DNA from: a virus
Length of the DNA: 64,000 nt
Reading direction: 5' to 3' (one strand)
IMG/VR virus record: IMGVR_UViG_3300043411_002463
Coordinates: 1 to 64,000 of that record
Shown here: positions 9,801 to 17,078 of the stretch, piece after piece
How positions within the stretch are numbered: the stretch's first letter is position 1
Layout of the letters: each line of letters begins with the position of its first letter
Notes under the pieces: generated by a model
Database searches by the model: none
The model's input: only the letters and a program-made list of their open reading frames with translations
Told to the model about the DNA's origin: nothing
Program-made: the position numbers and the translations under genes

Positions 9801-11965
9801 ATCCTCAAGGAACAAGTTTGCCACAAACATTAAATTGGGCAATTTGCATTGATGAAAATGGCAATCTAATAAGCAAAATACTTACAGATACTTTGCAACA
9901 ATATTTCGTAACAAATGGAACTACAACATATTATGTTGATAGCGTAACATTTAATGAATTGATACATAATAGAAAAGATTTGTGTTTAATTGCAGTTGCC
10001 AATGTTACTATTGCTTCATTAACTGTGAATTCAATTTCTGATGCAAGAATGTTCTTAGTTAATGAGAATTTATCAAGTTCGCTTGTGTTGTCAAGTGATG
10101 ATTTTTCAGGAAATTTTAAAACATTTCCTGCACTTAAACAATATTTAAGCAATTGTTCTGGCAAAAACAATTTAGTTGCATTAAAAGGTGAATTTACTCT
10201 GACAGAATCTGTAGATTTAACTGGATTAGATAGTTTAACTGTATTGGATGGAACTAATTCAGTAGTTAACTTTAATCCAACTGAAGTTGGTGCTAGTATA
10301 TTAATAGATTCCAATTTACACATAAAAAACTGGACTGTTAATTATAATCCACGTGGTGGTGTTTATGATTCAGTAGAAAGTTTTATCAATGGTTTGGGTG
10401 GGGTATTTTATTCAACTAATGGAAATAAATCATCAATAACAATTGAAAATTGTACATTTAATTGCGATGGTTATCAACAAAGACCAGCATTTATAACATT
10501 TGAAAATAATTATGGAAATACGTTATCAAATATTAAAATATTAAACAATAGTTTTAATGATTTGAATACCACGAATCAATTAAGTCAAACACAAAGTGCA
10601 ATATTCTTTTCTTTAACAGGAGGAGATGCAGCTTCAGAATGTGTGTATAAAGATATCTTTATAAAAGATAATTTTGTAAATGAAAGTCAAGGTTTTGTAC
10701 AAAGTTGTGCGGTTGATGATGTGAATATTGCCTTAGATAATTTTGTAATTAGTGATAATTCTTTTGGTTATATTTGTTATAATTTTGGATATCTTGTTGC
10801 TAATTACAATCAAAGTTCATTATTTATAAAAAATAATACTGCAAAAATAATTTCACAAATATCAAACAAAACTATAGGAGCTGCTAAAGTTACAGCACCA
10901 ATTAATAATGGAATGGTATTGGTCGAAGGAAATTATTGTAATTGGATAAAGTCACAAACAATGGATGATGATTCTGTAAATCAACATTCTAGTTTAAATA
11001 TTTCAAATAACACTTTGTTTGGATATGATTCTACTTTCTTAACTGGATTAAATGCTACTTTAAGTAACGCTGCAATTGAAGTTTTGGATTCAACAGATAT
11101 AGGAGGTAATCCATCTTCTTCAACTGTTATTATAAATAACAATAATATTAATTTTAGTAATGATGTAAATAATTATGGATATGATTATGGCATTAAAAGT
11201 AGCTTATCATCAAACATATCAAATAATTTTGTTAGAGGTTTGAATACAAGTTCAGTTGGTATTGATTGTACTGGATTATCTTTAGAAGAAAAGAATTTTA
11301 CTATAACTGGTAATCAAATTTATAGATATGATAATTCTATTGTAAATTATATCAAAATTGGTAGTACTATAGGTAATAATGGATATTTTACTTACATTGT
11401 AGGAAATATGTTTGATGGATATACTGTTGATGGTTCATTAACAACAGTAATAAGTTCAACATATAGTGGAATTGTTAAAGAAAACAAAAATCAAACTTGT
11501 AAATATAGAGTTCCAATGGCAACTGGTAATTATGCAATTGGTACAACAACTGCTTATTTGGCGGGCGGTGGCTATACTTCAGGTAGTTATTTTACAGCTG
11601 GAGTTTTTGGATACACAACGACAGGTACAGAAATAAATGGCAATGTTAGTTTTCCATTATTTTCTTTAATACCAGATGGTGCAGAATTAGTTGATTTAAC
11701 ATTAACTTATACTCCTTCTGCAATACCAACGGTTTCAAGTAGAGTAATTCTATTACTAACAGATACAACTGGTGCTTCTAATGCAGTTGATGAGCCTTGG
11801 CTATCAGGCACAAATACACTAACATTAACTCCAAATGATCGAGTAGTTCATCATCAAATTGCAGAAACTTCAAATACATCTCCAATAGTTCAGATTTATT
11901 TTAAAGCTGAAGGCGCTGCCAGTGTAACTAATATATTTTCTCTAGACGTAACTTTTAGGTATTAA
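6848..11965 (+). CDS. giant tail fibre / spike protein with beta-helix C-terminal region
   Basis: A 1,705-residue virion protein. The first 300 residues are helical and Asn/Ser/Thr-rich with histidine-bearing segments (SHIDLNAVP, DHQNAVADAH, QHRATQHANA) typical of long phage fibre bases. Residues about 300-1,080 are mixed beta domains of no recognised family. From about 1,095 to 1,540 a parallel beta-helix is evident (repeated IxNNxF, IENCTFN). The last 155 residues are a beta domain ending LDVTFRY, related to the end of the 2,918-6,373 protein. Asp-Gly-Tyr occurs five times. The start codon lacks a strong ribosome site, so translation may be coupled to the membrane protein just upstream. Confidence 0.7.
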   Translation: MTIYPDQLDDDESLPRVSDNITETGQEAINAIRDAIFAIQEALGTNPNKALSSISNFLDVSHNSDGTLRNSALTSIGLVTLPITNSQVGSNAGIDETKLNLAHSTTDLYTLVSGNSALISSLTSFLNQTNTDFLLHISGADKLSDSITDNRHVASHIDLNAVPIDSRDATYSWSGLFDKDGIIRAASTVAEALLEINNEFVDHQNAVADAHVATAITVDTDNFIEIPSTNTTVQKVLEYLDQSEVLNLGQHRATQHANAIAKISRSEVLDFDGYGAAIVPSTVVHTYLTHAPNTSPVDDLSIGDNVVKFVPTNTSFNFDAYFSQVKVGQVIRINYGNGLEASYPIESIRYTPSVEWIVRTNGVNLCEITDGTATARIDNSLDDRDTHGIFATAHASGVTYTGFIPSVIVSNPKAASVLGLGFDAGQINSEHYKLYLQFYPSGNPIEKSILLPAIDVTGDAGANPGSYSLESIVESCNNEFRRIGFNLRFMAYQHNGEFGIKLTDCIDNASFSIITGDNSSGTLSTSVYTENVIGGSSLDSFDALGLGANGINFASPVYQTTWVDETSAQLPTKLAVPLRKRYAIVNGIKVDDFASMYLANSEGYWDGYISAKNQISSSTIEVTYTVLHNLAPSGLKSGKTITIQPTVDYTDALYSDVDYGRFIIKSVNFIGACGTSPSLTQITVISGVHASEDPIPATAAIGTDVKLYFYDDSVSFNAQNLIDDSVSSYQYKRFMEIFVTDEGKTLSHERARMLVQSESSTQLNSNYLQILDVAPKLRGYLDSSTTQFNKYIRLYILNYNIADGTFDGYLGKRDPSSINIFKTGNVTKGRKNVPVRFYDETNVDYIEFLFKDTSTYPGVNLLSTDSPRYIDLELFNSLQLNDELFYVSSCQLTWGVLGNQNMIQYLTDRRQFGSVDETDFTNSAKNYISSVSKYLDSNGIFFGFELDEISSIVDSGEIFFKGGTCLINGKVLACNNNSITIPRIYPQGTSLPQTLNWAICIDENGNLISKILTDTLQQYFVTNGTTTYYVDSVTFNELIHNRKDLCLIAVANVTIASLTVNSISDARMFLVNENLSSSLVLSSDDFSGNFKTFPALKQYLSNCSGKNNLVALKGEFTLTESVDLTGLDSLTVLDGTNSVVNFNPTEVGASILIDSNLHIKNWTVNYNPRGGVYDSVESFINGLGGVFYSTNGNKSSITIENCTFNCDGYQQRPAFITFENNYGNTLSNIKILNNSFNDLNTTNQLSQTQSAIFFSLTGGDAASECVYKDIFIKDNFVNESQGFVQSCAVDDVNIALDNFVISDNSFGYICYNFGYLVANYNQSSLFIKNNTAKIISQISNKTIGAAKVTAPINNGMVLVEGNYCNWIKSQTMDDDSVNQHSSLNISNNTLFGYDSTFLTGLNATLSNAAIEVLDSTDIGGNPSSSTVIINNNNINFSNDVNNYGYDYGIKSSLSSNISNNFVRGLNTSSVGIDCTGLSLEEKNFTITGNQIYRYDNSIVNYIKIGSTIGNNGYFTYIVGNMFDGYTVDGSLTTVISSTYSGIVKENKNQTCKYRVPMATGNYAIGTTTAYLAGGGYTSGSYFTAGVFGYTTTGTEINGNVSFPLFSLIPDGAELVDLTLTYTPSAIPTVSSRVILLLTDTTGASNAVDEPWLSGTNTLTLTPNDRVVHHQIAETSNTSPIVQIYFKAEGAASVTNIFSLDVTFRY

Positions 11966-11968
11966 TTA

Positions 11969-12760
11969 ATGGCAACTGGTTTTCTTACAAAAACAGATTT
12001 ATACAACATATATAATTATGTTCAAAATTCTGGTCAAGCTTATTGTAAAGAAATTACAATAGAAGCTCTCCGAGATTTTTTCTCAAGAGATAGTTTTTAT
12101 AGATTTGTTAGAGATCAATGGGGATTTAATTTAACTCCATCTCAAGAAGGATTGCCTTTAGATGCTGGAATTAATGATAATACTACTACAAGATTATTTA
12201 TAGGAGATTATTATAGAGGCGATGCTGTATTTTTTCCAGCCATATTTGTTAAAAGTGGTGGTTACAGATATGTACCAATTTCAATGTCAAGAGATAAATA
12301 TTCTGTAAAGTGGTCAAACATTAAATATGTTGATGGTTATGGAAATGAATCTATTGTAAGAACTCCAACTCATTTTTGTCAAGATGGTGCCTGGGAAGGT
12401 TCTTTAAATATTGAAATTCAAGCAAGAGATTCTCAAACTAGAGACGAATTAGTTGATCTTTGTATGTTATTTTTAACAGATACCATGTGGGAAGATTTTG
12501 CAGTTTCTGGCTTGGTAATCAAACCACCAAATGCTGGGGCGCCCGCCGAATCTGATGATAGAAATGCAAAAATATTTAAACAAACAATTTCTTTTGATTT
12601 CAGATCTGAATGGTTAAGAGAAATTCCTGTATCAAATATTATTGAAATTATAAATATTTGTGTTGAAATTGGAAACACAAATTCGACTCCTGAAACTTAC
12701 GCACCAAATTTACAAATAAATACTTCAGTAGAATTAGCCGAAGCGTTATTAACTATATAA
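11969..12760 (+). CDS. putative tail completion / neck protein
   Basis: A 263-residue protein directly upstream of the sheath gene. It begins four bases after the fibre stop. A central segment (GAWEGSLNIEIQARDSQTRDELVDLC, spanning about residues 144-169) and a later EWLREIP stretch resemble tail terminator or completion proteins of contractile phages, where a small alpha/beta protein caps the tube. This assignment leans on position and weak motif likeness, so a different head-tail or baseplate role is possible. The start is the first ATG of the frame, after TTAATTA and without a clear Shine-Dalgarno sequence. Confidence 0.4.
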   Translation: MATGFLTKTDLYNIYNYVQNSGQAYCKEITIEALRDFFSRDSFYRFVRDQWGFNLTPSQEGLPLDAGINDNTTTRLFIGDYYRGDAVFFPAIFVKSGGYRYVPISMSRDKYSVKWSNIKYVDGYGNESIVRTPTHFCQDGAWEGSLNIEIQARDSQTRDELVDLCMLFLTDTMWEDFAVSGLVIKPPNAGAPAESDDRNAKIFKQTISFDFRSEWLREIPVSNIIEIINICVEIGNTNSTPETYAPNLQINTSVELAEALLTI

Positions 12761-12794
12761 ATGTACGTCGAAAGTTAAAAATATAAACGAATAA

Positions 12795-12813
12795 TTCAAT
12801 ATAACATGAGAAT
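12795..12813 (+). promoter_or_regulatory. candidate promoter for the sheath gene
   Basis: TTCAATATAACATGAGAAT lies about 30 bases before the sheath ATG in an 84-base gap. It resembles the words at 15,281 and 17,053 (a T-rich start, then ATAA or CATAAT). An independent promoter would suit a protein needed in hundreds of copies. Support is similarity and position only. Confidence 0.3.
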
Positions 12814-12844
12814 CTTTTAAAATTACATTTTAAGGATATAGAAC

Positions 12845-15274
12845 ATGCCTGATTTTCCTGGTTCACAAAACGCAAGTCCTGGTCCATACTCAACTTCAAA
12901 TACCTTATCATCTGGTGTTCGCGTGCCTGGTGGTACAAGAACTGCAGTGTTGATGGGTGAAGGCTTAAAGAAAGAAATTATTGTTTCATCTGCAAACGGT
13001 AGCGGAGCTGATGGACTTAATTCTACTTATGCAAGCACAAACGGTAGAGATGGTAGACACTTTTTACTATCAAATTCACCTTTAATTTCAAACAGAACAA
13101 CATTATATAAAAATGGAATTCCGTTAACAGGATTAGAACAAGCATTTACTTCTTCATCTGGTTCTTTTAGTTCTTTATATGATTATAGAATTAATATAAA
13201 TAATGGAAGAATAGAATTGCAAACAGCTTCTCTTGTTGATCAAGGTGGTTCGTTTTATGCAACATCCTCATTAAATCAAGGTAATGGCGTTCTAAACAGT
13301 TTAGAATTGTTAGATGAAAATGCAGTCACTGAAACTTGGACAGTTAGATGTGTTTCTGTTAGAAGAGACACAAATGGTGATCCAATAGATGGTTATGCAC
13401 GTTTCGTAGCTCAAGGTTCAGTTTCAGGTATTTTGGATGATGGTTATGGCAGTCCAGTTATTTGGCAATCAAATAACACTGTTGTAAATAATGGAGTTTT
13501 ATCTTTCTCAGTTGATGAAGGAAGTTCATTATTTAGAGAAGGTGATAAGTTTACTGTAAAAGTTAAAGGTGGAGCATTAACAAAAGGCGAAAGCTTATAT
13601 GCAACCTATATTGCAGAAACTGATATTAATACACCAACATTCTTTACAGACCCAGGACAATTTACTAAAAAGCACGGTCTTCCTTCAAGTGATAACTATT
13701 TAGCTATAGGTGCGCAATTAGCATGGGCAAATAGCACACCAGGAATTTATGCAATTCAAACAGCACCAGCAGTACCAAGAAGAGTTTCTTATGCTTTAGA
13801 AGCTTCTGCTTCAGGCGGTGCAGTAGCTGATGATTTGAAATTCTCTTTGCCATTGGGTGTTGTTCCAAGCGTTGATTATAATATCAATTTCTTTGTAACT
13901 GATCCTGCCACAGATACAGAATCTCAATTAATTCCAAATAAAGTTGATTTTTATGATGCAACTTTTACAGCTACACCAAATTCATTCTATTTTGGTTCAA
14001 ATGTATATTCTTATACTGTTATCTTGGAAGATGCAGTTGTAGCTGACGCAGATGATGGCGAAGTAACTGCTCTTGGTGTATTTTCAAGTTCAACTGTAAC
14101 TTTCAATTCAAGTCATGAAGGTTTAACTCTTAAGATTTTGAATCCAGAAACACAAGATGGTAGTTATACAATTGTTTCTGTTGCAGATGGAAAAGCCACA
14201 TTATCTGGTTCATTTACCGCTGAAACAGGAATAGAGTTTCAAATAGTTGATAGTACACAAGAAACAGCTGCAATTTTATTTACTGATGATCTTGCACTAG
14301 GAGCTGGAGTATCATTACGCTGCACAGTAGTTGACAATAGAGACTCTGATTTCTTTGATGTTGGTTGGACTGCTGCATATGAAGCTTTGGAAACAATTGA
14401 TGTTTCAATGGTAGTTCCACTACCAAGCCAAACAATTTCTGCAATTTTCCAAAACGGCAGAAGTCACGTTGAAACAATGTCAAATGTGCAAAATAAAAAA
14501 GAAAGAGTTCTATTTATTGGAGCAATTTCAGGATTAACAACTGATAATTTGCTTGGCACAACAAGTGCAGCAGTAGAAGATATTGGTATTCTTGAAGGTA
14601 TTCAAGGAGATGATGTTTCTGAGATTTTGGCAGGTAACACAGAAGATTTAACAGATTATTCTGTAACCAATTCTTTCGGTACTACATATAGAGTAGTTTA
14701 CTTCTATCCAGATGAAATTATTGTACAAGTTGGTGGAGATAGATTGGCTTTGAGTGGTTATTTTATGGGTGCAGCTGCGGCAGGTTTCTTGTCAGGCGTC
14801 CCATATATTGCACAACCACTAACTAGAAAATCATTATCTGGCTTTACAATTCTTTCAACTAAGAAACTCCGTCCAATAGTATTGAATAACTTACAAGCAG
14901 CTGGGATCGCGGTTGTTGAACCAATCACTGGTGGTGGTAAGGTTAATTGGGGACGTACAACAACTTCTTCAGGATTCCCAGAAGAAGAAGAGTTGAGTAT
15001 AGTGTTTATTAGAGATAGAGTTTCTCAAGCTCTACGTAATGGTTTAGACCCATTTGTTGGTACAGCAGAAGACGAAGGTTTAACTGGTTCTATATTAACT
15101 AAATCTGATAAAATAGTTAAAGGATTAAAGAGTCAAAAATTAATCACAACTTATAAAAACTTGAGAGTTACACCTTCTGATGTTGATCCAAGACAATATA
15201 ATGTTTCTGTTCAAGTTCGTCCAGCATATGCAATAAACTGGATTTATATCGAAGTTCAAGTAGGAAATATTTAA
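12845..15274 (+). CDS. tail sheath protein
   Basis: An 809-residue contractile sheath subunit that polymerises around the tail tube and contracts on infection. The C-terminal third is diagnostic: GKVNWGRTT, then IVFIRDRVSQALRNGLDPFVG, split here as residues near 720-740, and a final beta strand region KGLKSQKLITTYKNLRV ... YNVSVQVRPAYAINWIYIEVQV used for subunit-subunit handshakes. The N-terminus begins with the Pro/Gly-rich arm (PDFPGSQNASPGPYSTSN). It is longer than the T4 sheath (about 660 residues), with the extra length in the middle surface domains. AAGGAT precedes the ATG at good spacing. The tube gene follows, as in most myoviruses. Confidence 0.93.
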   Translation: MPDFPGSQNASPGPYSTSNTLSSGVRVPGGTRTAVLMGEGLKKEIIVSSANGSGADGLNSTYASTNGRDGRHFLLSNSPLISNRTTLYKNGIPLTGLEQAFTSSSGSFSSLYDYRININNGRIELQTASLVDQGGSFYATSSLNQGNGVLNSLELLDENAVTETWTVRCVSVRRDTNGDPIDGYARFVAQGSVSGILDDGYGSPVIWQSNNTVVNNGVLSFSVDEGSSLFREGDKFTVKVKGGALTKGESLYATYIAETDINTPTFFTDPGQFTKKHGLPSSDNYLAIGAQLAWANSTPGIYAIQTAPAVPRRVSYALEASASGGAVADDLKFSLPLGVVPSVDYNINFFVTDPATDTESQLIPNKVDFYDATFTATPNSFYFGSNVYSYTVILEDAVVADADDGEVTALGVFSSSTVTFNSSHEGLTLKILNPETQDGSYTIVSVADGKATLSGSFTAETGIEFQIVDSTQETAAILFTDDLALGAGVSLRCTVVDNRDSDFFDVGWTAAYEALETIDVSMVVPLPSQTISAIFQNGRSHVETMSNVQNKKERVLFIGAISGLTTDNLLGTTSAAVEDIGILEGIQGDDVSEILAGNTEDLTDYSVTNSFGTTYRVVYFYPDEIIVQVGGDRLALSGYFMGAAAAGFLSGVPYIAQPLTRKSLSGFTILSTKKLRPIVLNNLQAAGIAVVEPITGGGKVNWGRTTTSSGFPEEEELSIVFIRDRVSQALRNGLDPFVGTAEDEGLTGSILTKSDKIVKGLKSQKLITTYKNLRVTPSDVDPRQYNVSVQVRPAYAINWIYIEVQVGNI

Positions 15275-15280
15275 TAATAA

Positions 15281-15298
15281 TTTAACATAATTATTAGA
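15281..15298 (+). promoter_or_regulatory. candidate promoter for the tail tube gene
   Basis: TTTAACATAATTATTAGA, 17 bases before the tube ATG, shares its first 11 bases exactly with 20-30. The tube gene is followed by a strong terminator, so a separate short transcript for the tube would make sense. Confidence 0.35.
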
Positions 15299-15314
15299 TA
15301 ATAAGGTTTAATAA

Positions 15315-15947
15315 ATGGCTACAAGAAATACTGGCTCTCCCATAAAAGATGAACAAGGTAATAATGCAACAAAAACGCATTTATCTACACACATTTTAAT
15401 AAAAGTGAATGGCAACATTGTTGGTGCTGTTCAAAGTATTAAAATAAGTGAAAGACGCGACGTTGCAAAAATTCCAGAAGTAGGCACTGATGGAATTATA
15501 GATTCTGCACCTAAATCTGCAGTAGACGTTTCTGGTTCAATAACAAGAACTAGATACAATCGTCGTCGGGCGTTAGAAGCATTGGGACGTGGATTTATTC
15601 ATCCCCATGCACAAAGAATACCTTTTGATATAGAAATTCAAGATACATTTGCAGATAATGATATTAATAATTCAGTAATAACTGTATTAGAAAATGTCTG
15701 GATAACAAGCTGTGATGTAACTTATAGTGCAACTGATTATGTTATCGTTGATGATGTAAATTGGACATGTGAAAGAATCTATAGCTTAGTTAATGGTGGT
15801 AATGTTGTCAACTCTGCTTCATCAAATGGTCTACAAAATCCAATCGTACTTAATCAGTTTGAACAAGAAGCTGATCGCGGTGCATTTACTGGTGCTCTTG
15901 ATGCAGCTGGTTTATTGAATGCATTTTTAAACGATCCAACAGTATAA
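15315..15947 (+). CDS. tail tube protein
   Basis: A 210-residue protein that forms the inner tube inside the sheath. It is placed directly after the sheath gene and shows the beta-sandwich pattern of gp19-like tubes: IKVNGNIVGAVQSIKISERRD with a following PEVGTDGIIDSAPKS segment, VSGSITRTRYNRRRALEALG, then the FDIEIQD and CDVTYSATDYVIVDDVNWTC strands. It is a typical size for the family. AAGG precedes the ATG. The gene stands between a candidate promoter and an intrinsic terminator, so it can be transcribed alone at a high level. Confidence 0.88.
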   Translation: MATRNTGSPIKDEQGNNATKTHLSTHILIKVNGNIVGAVQSIKISERRDVAKIPEVGTDGIIDSAPKSAVDVSGSITRTRYNRRRALEALGRGFIHPHAQRIPFDIEIQDTFADNDINNSVITVLENVWITSCDVTYSATDYVIVDDVNWTCERIYSLVNGGNVVNSASSNGLQNPIVLNQFEQEADRGAFTGALDAAGLLNAFLNDPTV

Positions 15948-15972
15948 CCTGATATATTAATCAGTGATAATT

Positions 15973-16000
15973 AAACGCCAAAACAAAATTTGGCGTTTTT
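15973..16000 (+). terminator. intrinsic terminator after the tail tube gene
   Basis: AAACGCCAAA (15,973-15,982) pairs with TTTGGCGTTT (15,989-15,998) around a six-base loop, with a run of five T at 15,996-16,000. It has a GC-rich core and a U tract, the textbook rho-independent form, and lies 25 bases after the tube stop. Confidence 0.85.
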
Positions 16001-16018
16001 CATTTCAAAAGGAAAATT

Positions 16019-16714
16019 ATGTCAATAGAATTTAATTCACCACTTGGTCGCCTTGCTTTTGCTGAAGAACATGCATTAAATGGAAATAATCCCAAGATAA
16101 TTGGAATTTCTGATGAGACAAATCCAGTCAAACCAAAAGTTATAGAAAAAATTAAAGAAAGTGAAATGGATGTTTATTCCACTGATAAAGAAGAGTGGGA
16201 TCAAATTGCAAAATTAGTTGATGATCAAGAAGCTTTAAGAGAAAAAGTAGAAAGTTTACGAGCTAAAAACAAAGAAAGCTTATTAAAAATTAATGATAAA
16301 AACAGAGAAAAAGTTGAAGTATTATTAAGTTTAAAACGAAAAACTAAAGATGTAGAAATTGGTGAGATGGTTTTTAGAATTTCGACTTTGAAAAGAAAAC
16401 AATCAAAAGAATTATCTTTAGCATTATTGGACAAAAGAAAAACAAGTCCAAATGATTTAGATTTAACATTTGAATTAATGAATGAAACTTTAGCTAGAGT
16501 TATTGTAGAAGTGTCAGATTTGGATACGACATTAGGAAAGTTTGTTTCATTTAAAGATTTTCTTGGTGTTGAAGATGAAAAAGATATTGTTTTATTTATT
16601 GAAGAATTAGATGAAGATGTTGTTGATTTATTATATAGTGAGTATTTAAATCTTAAAAAAGATGTATCTTTTGAAACATCAGAAAAGACAGTTGAAGAAA
16701 TAAAAAAATTGTAA
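16019..16714 (+). CDS. tail assembly chaperone, short (unshifted) form
   Basis: A 231-residue, highly charged, largely helical protein directly before the tape measure gene, the standard place for a tail assembly chaperone (lambda gpG role). Coiled-coil stretches lie around residues 65-105. It ends in AAAAAAATTGTAA, where the run of A is a -1 slippery site, so a fraction of ribosomes should read on into a 114-residue extension. AAAAGGAAAATT before the ATG supplies the ribosome site. Such proteins guide the tape measure during tube assembly and are normally absent from the finished virion. Confidence 0.8.
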   Translation: MSIEFNSPLGRLAFAEEHALNGNNPKIIGISDETNPVKPKVIEKIKESEMDVYSTDKEEWDQIAKLVDDQEALREKVESLRAKNKESLLKINDKNREKVEVLLSLKRKTKDVEIGEMVFRISTLKRKQSKELSLALLDKRKTSPNDLDLTFELMNETLARVIVEVSDLDTTLGKFVSFKDFLGVEDEKDIVLFIEELDEDVVDLLYSEYLNLKKDVSFETSEKTVEEIKKL

Positions 16715-17052
16715 AGGAGCCTGACCACAAATTTCTATTTTTTCTTTTTGAAAAAAAGGGATGGCTCCCCGATTCTCCAGAGATTGAGGAATTAGATGCA
16801 ATAACATATGCATGGTTATATCTTTCTTGGTTAGATTCAATTAATGACAAGATTGAATATGACAGAAATAATTCAATATTAGTTGGTAGTTTTTCCAATC
16901 CTGCAGCAGCTCAAAAAATGTTGCAAAAACCAACAGCCTCTATGTCTGATGAAGATTTCGAAAAACTTGGTGAAGCTATTGATAAATTACCACCACTTTC
17001 AGAAGAAAAACAGACAAAGAAGAAAAAGAAAAGAAAAATATTGAAACAATAA
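16019..17052 (+). CDS. tail assembly chaperone, -1 frameshift fusion (GT-like)
   Basis: After codon 230 (AAA at 16,706-16,708) a one-base slip back continues in the -1 frame from 16,708 to TAA at 17,050-17,052, adding 114 residues for a 344-residue product. The extension starts IVKEPDHKFLFFLFEKKGWL, contains AITYAWLYLSWLDSIND and ends in a basic tract (KKKKKRKILKQ). The frame has no ATG of its own, so frameshifting is the natural way to express it, as in lambda gpGT. The membrane-like FLFFLF and the aromatic-rich core fit the T-domain that contacts the tube protein. Confidence 0.85.
16702..16708 (+). promoter_or_regulatory. -1 ribosomal frameshift slippery heptamer A AAA AAA
   Basis: In the zero frame the codons are ATA AAA AAA TTG TAA, giving the canonical X XXY YYZ heptamer A AAA AAA two codons before the stop. 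Tandem slippage of both tRNA-Lys by one base enters the 114-codon extension. A AAA AAA/G is the strongest class of bacterial -1 slip site. Confidence 0.85.
16716..16768 (+). promoter_or_regulatory. frameshift-stimulating RNA stem
   Basis: GGAGCC (16,716-16,721) is complementary to GGCTCC (16,763-16,768), a six-base G+C-rich stem starting seven bases after the slippery heptamer, the usual spacer for a -1 stimulator. Inside the 41-base loop a second hairpin is possible (CTTTTT at 16,744-16,749 with AAAAAG at 16,753-16,758). In such AT-rich DNA a 6-bp stem of this composition at this spot is unlikely to be chance. Confidence 0.6.
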
Positions 17053-17070
17053 TTTGTCATAATAATAGAG
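17053..17070 (+). promoter_or_regulatory. candidate promoter for the tape measure gene
   Basis: TTTGTCATAATAATAGAG fills most of the 26-base gap between the frameshift product's stop and the tape measure ATG. It shares CATAAT with the tube element and ATAATAAT with the word at 64-77. GAG at its end may also serve as a weak ribosome site. Confidence 0.3.
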
Positions 17071-17078
17071 CTTAAAAT

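Noticed and set aside
9931-10323. 130-residue reverse-strand open frame inside the giant fibre gene
   Set aside because: It lies wholly inside a well-supported + strand gene, has no ribosome site or context, and every supported gene in the window is on the + strand.
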